From: Paenibacillus sp. D2_2
GTDB taxonomy: Bacteria; Bacillota; Bacilli; Paenibacillales; Paenibacillaceae
Direction: 5' to 3'
Assembly (NCBI RefSeq): GCF_031199965.1
Contig: NZ_CP133605.1
Coordinates: 4,752,501 to 4,816,500, forward strand
DNA: 64,000 nucleotides
Made by a program: the position numbers and the translations under genes. The notes under the pieces are model-generated. The model made no database searches, was not told the origin of the DNA, and saw nothing but the letters and a program-made list of their open reading frames with translations. Shown piece by piece: positions 9,261 to 17,160 of the stretch (positions are counted from its first letter, which is position 1; the number at the start of each line of letters is the position of its first letter).

Positions 9261-9310
9261 TTACGTGTTCAAAAGACGGCTTTTCAAAGTGAACTCTTTG
9301 AACTGCCTCT
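9261..9310 (+). repeat. Short deletion derivative of the dispersed repeat
   Basis: ACGTGTTCAAAAGACGGCTT at one side and CTTTGAACTGCCTCT at the other resemble the two repeat termini joined directly. It fills the gap between gatC and gatA. Confidence 0.5.
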
Positions 9311-9311
9311 T

Positions 9312-9599
9312 CTATTCCAAGACGGCCGGTACTTTAAATTGTCCATCTTCCTCGTCAGGCGCATTACGGAATACTTGCTCCTGCGACAGGCTCTCATGCA
9401 CCTTATCCTCCCGCATGACGTTGCTAAGCGGCAGAACATGTGTCGTCGGCTCCACATTTTCCGTATCGAGTTCATTCAATTTCTCAGCATATTGTAAAAT
9501 CGCATTTAATTGTCCAGTGAACATTTCCCGCTCTTCATCATTTAATTTCAGACGTGCGAGTTTTGCAACATGCTCTACGTCTTGCACCTGGATACTCAT
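9312..9599 (-). CDS. gatC: Glutamyl/aspartyl-tRNA amidotransferase subunit C
   Basis: The 95-residue GatC has the family hallmarks VEHVAKLARLKL at the N-terminus and MREDKV near residue 72. GatC wraps around and stabilises the GatA-GatB interface. ATG 9599 is chosen because GGAGG lies seven bases upstream; an upstream in-frame start would place that ribosome site inside the gene. It is the first gene of gatCAB, beginning after the terminator of the gene at 9767. Confidence 0.96.
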   Translation of the reverse strand: MSIQVQDVEHVAKLARLKLNDEEREMFTGQLNAILQYAEKLNELDTENVEPTTHVLPLSNVMREDKVHESLSQEQVFRNAPDEEDGQFKVPAVLE

Positions 9600-9701
9600 A
9601 GTCGTCCTCCCTTTATTCGGATGAATAAAATTATATTGTAGAATGAGGTCCAATTCAATCCGTTAACGCGAAACCAAACAAAAGCCAACTGCCAGTCATA
9701 G

Positions 9702-9733
9702 AAAAAAGAGCCCGCCCCATAGGCCGGCTCTTT
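9702..9733 (-). terminator. Terminator after the 127-residue unknown gene
   Basis: On the minus strand AAAGAGCCGGCC pairs with GGCGGGCTCTTT, followed by a run of Ts. It separates the gene at 9767 from gatC. Confidence 0.8.
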
Positions 9734-9766
9734 ATCAAGCTTAGACAATCGCTTCTAATCTAGCAC

Positions 9767-10150
9767 TTATATCCAAGCTCGCAAATTGACTTGCTTAATA
9801 AACTCCGCCTGCGATAAAGGTTCCTTGGCAGATTCCTCCAGCTCTTCAGCTTCTTCATCCTCGCCATTCATAATATGCATGAACAGCTTCTCATTATAAG
9901 TAGCCAGAGCATAATCGATCAGAGCTTCTCTTGTAGTGAACTCTACTTCTTGCTGGGTTAGCAGTTCTTCAGATTCGATATCACTCGAAGGGACGAAATA
10001 ATTCCGTCCAGTCTTCGGAGACCGAACAAGATAATCAAAGGCATTGTCCGGATTACGGTCGTAAGCAATGACGTAACCATATTCCCCAACAGGAAGATTC
10101 TGCTCAAAAGCATCGCCGACGATTACAATTCTCTCTCCCAAAGGCAGCAT
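9767..10150 (-). CDS. Conserved-looking small cytosolic protein of unknown function
   Basis: I do not recognise a named family. The 127-residue product has no membrane segment or signal peptide. The first 60 residues (GERIVIVGDAF, GEYGYVIAYDRNP, VRSPKTGRNYFVPSSDIE) look like a small beta-rich SH3-like fold. The rest is helical, with an acidic stretch EDEEAEELEES near residue 105. The ATG at 10150 follows GGAGG by seven bases; a longer upstream start would swallow that site. It has its own terminator and lies between mgtC and gatC on the same strand. Confidence 0.7.
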   Translation of the reverse strand: MLPLGERIVIVGDAFEQNLPVGEYGYVIAYDRNPDNAFDYLVRSPKTGRNYFVPSSDIESEELLTQQEVEFTTREALIDYALATYNEKLFMHIMNGEDEEAEELEESAKEPLSQAEFIKQVNLRAWI

Positions 10151-10278
10151 CGTCTTACCTCCCTGATACATACTTAGAAATAATAGAGCACTTTAAGCGG
10201 GCTCTCCTTACTTTTATATAATCCTACTAAAAATTAATGAGAAGGGCAAGGCATCTCTATTGTGAAGATATATCCTCA

Positions 10279-10944
10279 CTATTCCCCGATCTTCATCTTC
10301 TTGACAATGGTCTCTTCTTCCATAAATGATAATAATTTTCCGATATCTGAACCTGCTCTAAATTGCACTGTGAGACGTAGCACCATCTCCTCGTCCTTGC
10401 GTTCCGCTTCAAAGCCGATGACAGAAATGTGCCGCTCCGACAACCTATCCATGAATCCATGAATAATCTCTTCATCATTGTCAAGAGTAACCAACAGCTT
10501 CTCCGTCTTGGGAGATGCCAACCAGTTGAGACGACCATGCAGCACGATCTGCCCGATCACGATAATGATCATAACCCCGATTCCGATAAAATACATCCCT
10601 GCTCCAACCGCCATGCCAATACCAGCTGTTGCCCATATCCCTGCTGCCGTTGTGAGTCCGCGGACGGTATTCTTCTGCATGAAGATCATTCCAGCACCGA
10701 GAAAGCCAACACCGCTAACTACACCCGCGGCTACCCTTGACGGGTCTAAAGACAGATTACTCCAGCCGATCTGATCCTGAAATCCGTATTTAGACACAAT
10801 GATCATCAAAGCCGCACCGACAGAGACGACAAAATGGGTACGAACCCCGGCTTCCTTCATCCGGTTCTTGCGTTCAAAACCGATTGTTACGCCACAGATC
10901 CCGGCGATAAGAACCCGCAACAGCAGTTCGAAATCCATATTCAT
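10279..10944 (-). CDS. MgtC/SapB family membrane protein
   Basis: The 221-residue protein starts with a membrane helix and the family motif GVTIGFERKN, then RTHFVVSVGAALM and SGVGFLGAGMIF, the conserved MgtC transmembrane core. A further helix pair is followed by an about 80-residue soluble ACT-like C-terminal domain. MgtC homologues help growth at low magnesium or modulate ATPase and phosphate physiology; the role in Firmicutes is unclear. It appears monocistronic, since a gap and a terminator separate it from the yxl operon upstream. No magnesium riboswitch leader is evident. Confidence 0.88.
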   Translation of the reverse strand: MNMDFELLLRVLIAGICGVTIGFERKNRMKEAGVRTHFVVSVGAALMIIVSKYGFQDQIGWSNLSLDPSRVAAGVVSGVGFLGAGMIFMQKNTVRGLTTAAGIWATAGIGMAVGAGMYFIGIGVMIIIVIGQIVLHGRLNWLASPKTEKLLVTLDNDEEIIHGFMDRLSERHISVIGFEAERKDEEMVLRLTVQFRAGSDIGKLLSFMEEETIVKKMKIGE

Positions 10945-11043
10945 ATTCTCACCTTCCTGCTGACTAGTTACAATTAATCATCTGGAATTATAAGTATAAC
11001 AAAGTGAAGAAACGTTGTGGAGACACTTGGGAAATAAAGGGGC

Positions 11044-11088
11044 AAAAAAACATCTATCCAGCAAGGGAACATCATTGCTGAATAGATG
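11044..11088 (-). terminator. Terminator of the sigY-yxl operon
   Basis: On the minus strand CATCTATTCAGCAA pairs with TTGCTGGATAGATG and is followed by seven Ts. It lies 24 bases after the yxlG stop. Confidence 0.85.
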
Positions 11089-11111
11089 CCAGTTAGATCA
11101 ATAATGAAAGT

Positions 11112-11891
11112 TTATGGCTGATCCTGTATAGCCTGATTGCGCATAATATAAGACGCTCCCGCAACACAGAAAAGAATAGTGAGCACTGTTACTAACAACG
11201 GCCCAATAAGATTCGTACTACCAGTTCCACTAAGCAAGCCCATTGCATCTGCCGCTAACCTGGCCGGACTCCAACTGAACCAAGAAGGAAGCAAGCTATA
11301 ACTCATACTCAGCACGACTAATAAAAGGATAGAAGCAAGCGCAGCTGCTCCGCCCTTCAACACTGTGCTAAATAGTAAAACAATCGAGGCTGCCAGCAAA
11401 ATCCAGCATAAAAAGATCGCACCAGCTTGAAGGGTCATCCCCCAAGCCAAGCTGCCCAGCATAACACTACTATAATACCATGCTGCCAAATAACTGAGTG
11501 CATACGAGATAACTATAAGTGTTATATGTCCTAACCACTTCGCAACGATGAACTGAGTAGAGGTTACTTTTCTAACTAGTATTAAGGCTGCTGTCCCGGA
11601 GTATCGTTCCCCAGCCACTATATTCATACCAGCAACCACGACAAGGAGAATACCCATCGTATTATATTGATTCAATACCTGGGCCATAACTTCAGATGCG
11701 CTAGGCACTGCTATAGTACTTGCTAGTTCAGCAGACACATCACCCGAAGCAGCTAGCAATTCAGGTAGATAGTACATCACAACCGGCTGCATAACACCAA
11801 GCAATATAAAAACGACGGGAACCCACAGTAATTTATAGCTCCGACTCATCTCCATCATTTCCTTGCCATATAGCAACAATGTATTCCTCAT
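11112..11891 (-). CDS. yxlG: ABC-2 type permease, YxlG-like
   Basis: The 259-residue protein has six predicted membrane helices and a short cytosolic N-terminus, as in ABC-2 exporter permeases. A large extracellular loop sits between the first two helices, and NIVAGERYSGTAALILVRKV carries the usual E-R coupling region. Its start codon overlaps the stop of the ATPase gene in an ATGA. In Bacillus, YxlFG form an ABC exporter encoded in the sigY operon; substrate unknown. The terminator follows closely. Confidence 0.85.
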   Translation of the reverse strand: MRNTLLLYGKEMMEMSRSYKLLWVPVVFILLGVMQPVVMYYLPELLAASGDVSAELASTIAVPSASEVMAQVLNQYNTMGILLVVVAGMNIVAGERYSGTAALILVRKVTSTQFIVAKWLGHITLIVISYALSYLAAWYYSSVMLGSLAWGMTLQAGAIFLCWILLAASIVLLFSTVLKGGAAALASILLLVVLSMSYSLLPSWFSWSPARLAADAMGLLSGTGSTNLIGPLLVTVLTILFCVAGASYIMRNQAIQDQP

Positions 11892-12814
11892 GACTGAACC
11901 ACCTTCATAAACATTTCCTCCAGCGAGGATGAACCTGCCTCGAAACGCTGTAGAGGGATATGGTGTTCCGCTGCTTCAGATAATATGACCGCTCTGGCTT
12001 CCTTCATATTGTTAACCGTAATTGTCGCAACGCCACCATGCTGTTCATATTCCATCACAAATGGACGCTCACGTAGTGACTTCAGCCAATCTGCGGCACT
12101 CCGACTGCTATGATGCTCAAGCTGTAAATTTAATACCGGCAAGCTATACTTAGCGAGCAGGTCTGACAATTCACCGTTCTCGACAATCTTACCCTCTCTC
12201 ATCATCATAACTCGATCACAAACTTCCTCGGCATCATGGAGCACATGAGTGGATAAGAGGATTGTCGTCTCTCCCTTCAGTTCCTGTAGCAGCTCCATTA
12301 CCTCTCTACGGCCAACCGGATCGAGCGCCGAGACCGGTTCATCGAGCAGAAGCAGATCCGGGTGATGGACAAGCGCTTGGGCCAAGCCAAGGCGCTGCTT
12401 CATTCCACCAGAGTACCCGGAGATCCGACGCCGGGCCGCTGATTTCAATCCTACTCGTTCCAGGACAGCCTCCGCCTCGCTTCTTGCCTCACGCTTACTC
12501 ATCCCGCTAAGTCTGGCCGCGTAAATGACAAACTCTATACCACTCATCCATTTATAGAAAGACGGATGCTGCGGCAAGTATCCTATCTGATGTTGGGAGG
12601 ATAGCCGTCCATTACTATGATCCAAGCCTGACCTCGTTATCGTCCCGCTGCTGGGTGCAAGCAGCCCCGCCAGCATCCGCAAAGTAGTCGTCTTACCTGC
12701 CCCATTGGGACCAAGCAGCGCTGTGCAACTGCCCTTCTCTAACGCGAAGGATATTCCCTTCACTGTAGTGCGTTCTCCGAACTTTCTCGTTAACTGATTA
12801 ACTTGAATGATCAT
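11888..12814 (-). CDS. yxlF: ABC transporter ATP-binding protein, YxlF-like
   Basis: The 308-residue ATPase shows Walker A GPNGAGKTT, Q-loop GYLPQHPSF, signature SGYSGGMKQRLGL, Walker B LLLLDEPVSALD and the switch histidine in LLSTHVLHD. A C-terminal extension of about 90 residues is typical of bacitracin/YxlF-type exporter ATPases. It pairs with the permease encoded immediately downstream (ATGA overlap) and overlaps the preceding small gene by four bases as well. Confidence 0.9.
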   Translation of the reverse strand: MIIQVNQLTRKFGERTTVKGISFALEKGSCTALLGPNGAGKTTTLRMLAGLLAPSSGTITRSGLDHSNGRLSSQHQIGYLPQHPSFYKWMSGIEFVIYAARLSGMSKREARSEAEAVLERVGLKSAARRRISGYSGGMKQRLGLAQALVHHPDLLLLDEPVSALDPVGRREVMELLQELKGETTILLSTHVLHDAEEVCDRVMMMREGKIVENGELSDLLAKYSLPVLNLQLEHHSSRSAADWLKSLRERPFVMEYEQHGGVATITVNNMKEARAVILSEAAEHHIPLQRFEAGSSSLEEMFMKVVQS

Positions 12815-13011
12815 GCCCCATAATCCTTTCTACCAGCGACGAAATATACAATGCTGCCGATGATACTTCCACATAGAATAATGATGACCCACAGCAACTT
12901 CGAACCACGTACCGTCTCCGCCTCCGCTCTGGCTAGCGATACGAGCGCAATGACGACCAGTATAAATTGCAGTAAAATAATAGGAGCTATCAGCTGCCAC
13001 TGAATATCCAT
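12811..13011 (-). CDS. yxlE: Small PLDc_N-type membrane protein, YxlE-like
   Basis: The product is 66 residues with two membrane helices separated by a short polar loop (ARAEAETVRGSKLLW). It ends GSIVYFVAGRKDYGA, the pattern of the phospholipase-D-nuclease N-terminal membrane family. ATG 13011 follows GAGGGG by six bases. Its position and size match yxlE in the Bacillus sigY operon. The function is not established. Confidence 0.85.
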   Translation of the reverse strand: MDIQWQLIAPIILLQFILVVIALVSLARAEAETVRGSKLLWVIIILCGSIIGSIVYFVAGRKDYGA

Positions 13012-13035
13012 CAAGATCCCCTCACTTTTTTCACC

Positions 13036-13254
13036 TTATTTATCGCCCGAGCTTCTTCCTCTCCGTCTATCCAACCATATGACTGCAATCGAATATACCA
13101 CTACCGGAAGCGGGAAGTTCATAAGTCCCCAGAGTCCCCACAGCCAGGCCCTTCTTCCTCTTCTGCGCGCATCTAGGAACATGAAGAGTCCCTGAGTAAA
13201 CAAAGCCAAAAAGACCAGCAACCAGACCCAAATCGGCAAACTGTCAGTCTTCAT
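13036..13254 (-). CDS. yxlD: Small two-helix membrane protein, YxlD-like
   Basis: The 72-residue protein has two membrane helices with a basic cytosolic loop between them (DARRRGRRAWLWG) and a basic tail. Its ATG overlaps the yxlC stop. In Bacillus, YxlC and YxlD together are reported to keep SigY inactive, so a role as part of a membrane anti-sigma complex is inferred from position rather than from sequence. Confidence 0.75.
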   Translation of the reverse strand: MKTDSLPIWVWLLVFLALFTQGLFMFLDARRRGRRAWLWGLWGLMNFPLPVVVYSIAVIWLDRRRGRSSGDK

Positions 13255-13589
13255 TCCCGCCCCTCCTTCCAGAGCTTAGGCGTTGCCCACGCGATAATAC
13301 CGAGCCCGATGACAGCGGTCATCACCTGAAGCATGACGAATAACAGTGGCTCACGGTACAGGAACCAGCCTCCGCCAAGAGACAGCATAAGGGCGACGAC
13401 GACAAACAACACCGTCTCCCATTGCTTCCAGCGCCTACGCTCTCTTCGCTTATCGTGGACGATTCCCATCCAGGTCTCAGGAGTAAAGTTTTGACTCGGC
13501 GATACAACTTGGTCAATTTTCCTTAGATCTTCAAGTAGATCGGTAAGCAGTTGATCCTCATCCTTATCGGATATGTGTTTATGTCCCAT
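13251..13589 (-). CDS. yxlC: Probable SigY anti-sigma component, YxlC-like
   Basis: The 112-residue protein has a soluble N-terminal half (HISDKDEDQLLTDLLEDL; FTPETWMGIV) and two membrane helices in the second half, the layout of small membrane anti-sigma factors. ATG 13589 is preferred because AAGGAG lies eight bases upstream; it overlaps the sigY 3' end by 11 bases. Order and size match yxlC. Anti-sigma function is inferred from Bacillus. Confidence 0.78.
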   Translation of the reverse strand: MGHKHISDKDEDQLLTDLLEDLRKIDQVVSPSQNFTPETWMGIVHDKRRERRRWKQWETVLFVVVALMLSLGGGWFLYREPLLFVMLQVMTAVIGLGIIAWATPKLWKEGRE

Positions 13590-14109
13590 TGTTTTTAAGC
13601 TCCTTTCGCAGCGCGCTAAGTCCATAGGAAACGCGGGATTTGACCGTTCCCGAAGAGATGTTCAATATATCTCCAATCTCGTCGTAGCTGTATCCGTAGT
13701 AATGCTTAAGCAATATAGCGATCCTCTGCTCCGAAGGCAACTGAGATAACAATTCCAATGCTTCCGACCATTCCTCCTGAACATGTGAGAACTGCCAGCG
13801 TAAGGAGCGCGCTTCTCCTTCCATCTTCAGCCATCGCCTTTCCGTCTTCCTGCGCCGGGTCCGGTCTATGAATAGACGCGAAGCAATCGTAATCAACCAA
13901 GATGAGAAGGCCGAGCTACCGTCATAATACTCGAGCCTCTCTATACACCGCAGCATCGTATCCTGCGTTAAATCCTCAGCCAGCTTCGTGTCCATCGTGA
14001 CCTTTACCAAATATTTAAATACGAAGGAATAGTGCTCATGAATGAGCGAAGCCAGGGCAGCATCATCCCCGTTTTTCGCCTCAATTATCCGTTCCTTCAT
14101 TTGCTCCAT
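13579..14109 (-). CDS. sigY: ECF RNA polymerase sigma factor, SigY-like
   Basis: The 176-residue protein has region 2 with LAEDLTQDTMLRCIERL and the region 4 helix-turn-helix HYYGYSYDEIGDILNISSGTVKSRV. A short linker and no extra C-terminal domain make it an ordinary ECF factor. It leads a six-gene unit sigY-yxlC-yxlD-yxlE-yxlF-yxlG with overlaps throughout, the same order as in Bacillus, which is the reason for the name. An ECF-like promoter lies upstream, consistent with autoregulation. Confidence 0.88.
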   Translation of the reverse strand: MEQMKERIIEAKNGDDAALASLIHEHYSFVFKYLVKVTMDTKLAEDLTQDTMLRCIERLEYYDGSSAFSSWLITIASRLFIDRTRRRKTERRWLKMEGEARSLRWQFSHVQEEWSEALELLSQLPSEQRIAILLKHYYGYSYDEIGDILNISSGTVKSRVSYGLSALRKELKNNGT

Positions 14110-14145
14110 CCAAGCACCCCTCTTGTTTTACCGGTAAACATCTAT

Positions 14146-14173
14146 ATTACGATTTACTACTCTATTTCGTTCA
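14146..14173 (-). promoter_or_regulatory. Candidate ECF (autoregulatory) promoter of sigY
   Basis: On the minus strand TGAACG (14173-14168) is separated by 16 bases from CGTAAT (14151-14146), about 37 bases before the sigY ATG. A TGAAC-type -35 with a CGT-type -10 is the general ECF pattern. Confidence 0.55.
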
Positions 14174-14273
14174 ATCCGTTGAAATAATTATTTTGTTCTC
14201 TATCTTCTATGATGGGAATCCGTAGTGGCAAGTACTCTTCGAACAACGTATTAGCACAAACCGCTGAGTAAAA

Positions 14274-14338
14274 CTGCAAAATTACATCTTTTTATTAATT
14301 AAACCACCAGTATTCACAAAATAACTGCAAAAACGCAG
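14274..14338 (+). repeat. Left arm of an inverted repeat flanking the IS element
   Basis: CTGCAAAATTACATCTTTTT at the outer edge and ACTGCAAAAACGCAG at the inner edge match, in reverse complement, the 65-base arm at 15794-15858, with divergence in the middle. Confidence 0.6.
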
Positions 14339-14471
14339 TAATTTCAAGACAATTTATCCGATTCTTTATTATATCGACGAAAAAAACTGCATTTTCGGTT
14401 CGGCCCCCTAAATCTGGAGTCTGACCCGAGTAAAATACTGTATTCGTAGTCTAACGCTATATTTTAAAGTT

Positions 14472-15436
14472 TTACAAAGATCTATAGAACTGAGACCGAT
14501 CTTCGAACTGCATAATCCAACTAGAAAATTGGAGTGGAGACATCCGTTTCAGACTGCCATGCATTCTTCGGTTGTTGTAGAAATCGATATAGTTATCTAT
14601 CGATTCATAGGCGGCCTCCATCGTCTTGTATTCCATTTTGCTGAATAGATTTTTCTCCACAATACTGTGAAACGACTCAATATATGCGTTCATATTTGGA
14701 GTTTTAGGAGGGATTCTTTCGTGTGAAATGCCCCAATTTTCACACGTATCTCCAAATAAAGCACTGATAAATTGAGGTCCATTATCTGTTCGGATCGTGG
14801 GTAGCGATTCTCCTGGCTGGATCCGGGACTCTAGTGCCTTTCCCAGAACTTGAATTGCATGAGTAGCCTTACATTCAGAGCCTCGGTAATAGCTCACAAT
14901 AGCGCGGTCGAATACATCAATGATACTGAGCAGGAAAAAGAAGCGGTCACGTCCTGCTACGTAACCATATTTAATATCCATTTGCCATAACTGATTCGGA
15001 CCGGTGACTAGACGATTTCTAGGCAATCGACGAGGATGCTTCGTTCTTCTCTCTCGATACTTTTGGAGAATCCCCAATTCACGACACAAACGGTAAGCTT
15101 TCTTATTATTCAAAATGAGACGGTGATCCTTACGGAGGCACTCAGCAAGCAATTTATACCCATACTCGTTCTCTTCGCCTTCTGTAAGCTCTACGAACCA
15201 CTCTTTAATCTGTTCGTCGCTTACTCTGGTACCGTTTTCCGTTAGGGAATAACCTGGGCATGGACGCCCTTTACGAATGCGTGTTACAGGCTCATCATGT
15301 TGGCCTATTCTTTTTTTCGTGCATAATAGCTTGACTCAGCCAACCCTAAGATTCGCAGTACCAGTGCTGCATAATATCCCTGCTTAATAAACTGGTCTGC
15401 TATTTCGAATCTTTCAGATAAGCAGGGTTCTTCTTT
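14472..15436 (-). CDS. IS3-family transposase OrfB (DDE catalytic part)
   Basis: This frame is open from 15436, although its best early methionine-type codon is far inside. It contains GLAESSYYARKK, then the rve integrase core: WQMDIKYGYV (first Asp), TIRTDNGPQF (second Asp) and NAYIESFHSIVEKN (Glu). The 35-residue spacing between the last two is canonical DD(35)E. OrfB is normally made only as an OrfAB fusion by -1 frameshifting. No good start site is seen, which fits that mode. Relative to OrfA as sequenced it is in the wrong frame for -1 slippage (see findings). Confidence 0.85.
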
Positions 15437-15725
15437 TTAAGAGTTCACGCAGGATTTCGATTTCTAATTCCTTTTCGCCTAGGATCTTTACAGCGGTTTG
15501 GTATTTCTCTTCGACTTCCTGCAATCTTTTTAATTCCTGTAGCTGTTCATCTGCAGCGGGTATCTCATGCTCTTCGATTTGATCTCGATACTCCCTGATC
15601 CAACTACGAATAGTCTCAGGATGAACTCCATACTTACGGGACAATACGGCTACCTTAATCCCTGCTAGTGCCTCACGGACCACCTGTAAACGAACTTCTT
15701 CATACGCTTTATTCTTTCGTTTCAT
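15414..15725 (-). CDS. IS3-family transposase OrfA
   Basis: The 103-residue protein has an N-terminal helix-turn-helix (AVLSRKYGVHPETIRSWIREY) that binds the IS ends. A leucine-heptad coiled coil follows (VEEKYQTAVKILGEKELEIE), ending LRELLKRRTLLI. The unusual last six residues arise because the A run at 15434-15438 has five As; with six, OrfA would end LLKKKNPAYLKDSK and contain a canonical A AAA AAG slip site. Confidence 0.85.
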   Translation of the reverse strand: MKRKNKAYEEVRLQVVREALAGIKVAVLSRKYGVHPETIRSWIREYRDQIEEHEIPAADEQLQELKRLQEVEEKYQTAVKILGEKELEIEILRELLKRRTLLI

Positions 15726-15793
15726 TTCGAATCTCCCCTTTATAAATAGTCTAATTTATTGGAGGGTAAGACTCCACTTTTATTAGGGGGCCG

Positions 15794-15858
15794 TGAGGTT
15801 TTTGCAGGAATAACGCATTTTGAGCCGATTATCCTCTTAAAAAGATGCACTTTTGCAG
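15794..15858 (-). repeat. Right arm of the inverted repeat flanking the IS element
   Basis: The reverse complement reads CTGCAAAAGTGCATCTTTTT and ends CCTGCAAAAACCTCAC, matching the arm at 14274-14338 in position and length (65 bases each). Confidence 0.6.
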
Positions 15859-15905
15859 GTATTCATCCATACGAGAGAGTTGTATAACATAGTCATTCTT
15901 ATACG

Positions 15906-15956
15906 AAAAAAGACACGTTAGAATATCAGCGCCCTTCGCTGCTATTCTAACGTGTC
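15906..15956 (-). terminator. Strong terminator after a small ORF
   Basis: GACACGTTAGAATA (15912-15925) pairs with TATTCTAACGTGTC (15943-15956). An inner CAGCG/CGCTG stem is present, and on the minus strand a T run follows. It lies 75 bases after the stop of the 68-residue ORF at 16031. Confidence 0.8.
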
Positions 15957-16030
15957 CAGTTAGTCTTAACTATTTATGATATTTCTACTGGGTTCCTGCA
16001 ACGCTTTATAACGAATCTAGCAAGTTGAGC

Positions 16031-16237
16031 TCAATACCTGATCCTCCGGTGCTCACAGAGCTTCTTATGCCAGGGCTGCCGAATTGTACCGGAACGGAGC
16101 ACAAGACGATCCCATAAGAGCAACCGTCCTTTATCGTGTATGTACTTGTTTGAATCATCGGGACTGCGGCTCTGCCCTTTATCTTCCTGTGCCAAAGGCT
16201 GACTCGCATCTGTTATATGCGACAACCGGCTTTTCAT
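16031..16237 (-). CDS. Small basic protein of unknown function
   Basis: A 68-residue frame starts at an ATG preceded by a near-perfect AAAGGAGG seven bases upstream, and a strong terminator follows. This supports a real gene despite the lack of any recognised family. The product is polar and basic (DDSNKYIHDKGRLLLWDRL, HKKLCEHRRIRY) with no membrane segment. The other frames across the same stretch are also open for about 60 codons, so a frame break inside a slightly longer gene cannot be excluded. Confidence 0.45.
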   Translation of the reverse strand: MKSRLSHITDASQPLAQEDKGQSRSPDDSNKYIHDKGRLLLWDRLVLRSGTIRQPWHKKLCEHRRIRY

Positions 16238-16304
16238 TGATTTGCCTCCTTTTACCTCTCGAACGATCCGTTCACCGTATTTCAGAAGCTAAAAAAACCG
16301 CTAT

Positions 16305-16366
16305 AGATGTTGTTCAAAAAATCCTCTCCTTGCTGAAGAACCGGACGTTTGAACACGCATTATAAA
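16305..16366 (+). repeat. Degenerate short copy of the dispersed repeat
   Basis: AGATGTTGTTCAAAAAATCC at the left and CGTTTGAACACGCATTATA at the right match the two termini of the long copies with the middle lost. It lies between the small ORF and the MBL gene terminator. The rest of 16411-16534 shows nothing recognisable. Confidence 0.5.
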
Positions 16367-16367
16367 C

Positions 16368-16407
16368 AAAAAAAGAACGCAAACCGGGAATACTCCTCAG
16401 CTTGCGT
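16368..16407 (-). terminator. Terminator after the MBL hydrolase gene
   Basis: On the minus strand ACGCAAGCTGAGG pairs with CCGGTTTGCGT with an AT-rich loop, followed by seven Ts. Confidence 0.65.
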
Positions 16408-16534
16408 GCTTCGCAAAAGTTACAAATATTTAATGATTATATTTTAACAAGTGAATACACTTTTGTCCAGTATCTTTGTACTTTTTGTGTACGAATTTGT
16501 AGCAAAATTGCTGAAATAGTCGCCCTTGCCCAGC

Positions 16535-17160
16535 TTATGTCAAATATGGATTATTCTCACGCTCATAACCAATCGTCGTCTTAGGCCCATGCCCTGGGTA
16601 GACGATCACATCATCCGCGAAACGGAACAGCTTGCCGCGAATTGAATTATACAGATCTACCTCTCTCCCGCCAGGCAAATCAGTACGCCCTACGCCCATA
16701 CGGAAAAGCACATCGCCTGAGAATAAATCCTTACCACATAAGAAACTTACACTACCCGGCGAATGTCCCGGCGTATGATATACCGTAAACTCATGGCCAA
16801 TCAATCGTAACTTCTGACCTTCCGCAAGTTCATAATCGGCTGGTTCAAGCGCCATCGGACCGCCAATCTGTGGCCACATTAGTGACCCATTCAACTTAGG
16901 CGTCGTCAGCCAATCGCTCTCCAGAGCGTGCAAATAAACCGGGCAGTTCTTCAGCTTACGAATTTCATCTACACCACCAATATGATCGAAATGGGCATGT
17001 GTCAGCAATATTGCTTCAATCTCTAGCCCTTCGATCTTGCGCAAGAGTGGCCCAGGATTCATCCCTGGATCAATGATAATCGCCTTTTTCTCATCTTCTC
17101 CCGCAATAAATAAGCATTCGTCTGTAATGGTCCAAGGGAGAAAGTCTCTATTCTTAACAT
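16535..17160 (-). pseudogene. Glyoxalase-II-like metallo-beta-lactamase hydrolase, frameshifted near its N-terminus
   Basis: The body carries the metal motif THAHFDHIGG and later HTPGHSPGSVSF, FSGDVLF and VYPGHGPKTTIG, all ligands of the binuclear site; about 208 residues in total. The usual family N-terminus, LRIETFSLGPLQTNAYLL, is present but in another frame beginning at ATG 17160. One additional base near 17105-17110 would fuse the two. The start overlaps the stop of the thioredoxin-like gene. Family members hydrolyse thioesters or related substrates in the cytosol; the substrate here is unknown. It probably belongs to a DedA-thioredoxin-MBL unit. Confidence 0.82.

Larger units (their letters stand above)
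14401..15793 (-). mobile_element. IS3-family insertion sequence
   Basis: About 1.39 kb. The ends CGGCCCCCTAA (14401) and TTAGGGGGCCG (ending 15793) are inverted, and the similarity continues as CTGGAGTCTGACC against GTGGAGTCTTACC. It encodes OrfA (helix-turn-helix plus leucine zipper) and OrfB (DDE transposase) on the minus strand. No 3-4 bp target duplication is evident. It sits between the two arms of an inverted repeat. Confidence 0.88.

Noticed and set aside
14401..15793. Composite transposon or genomic island around the IS
   Set aside because: Only one IS copy is present and the flanking genes (sigY operon, MBL/Trx/DedA) look like ordinary chromosomal genes.
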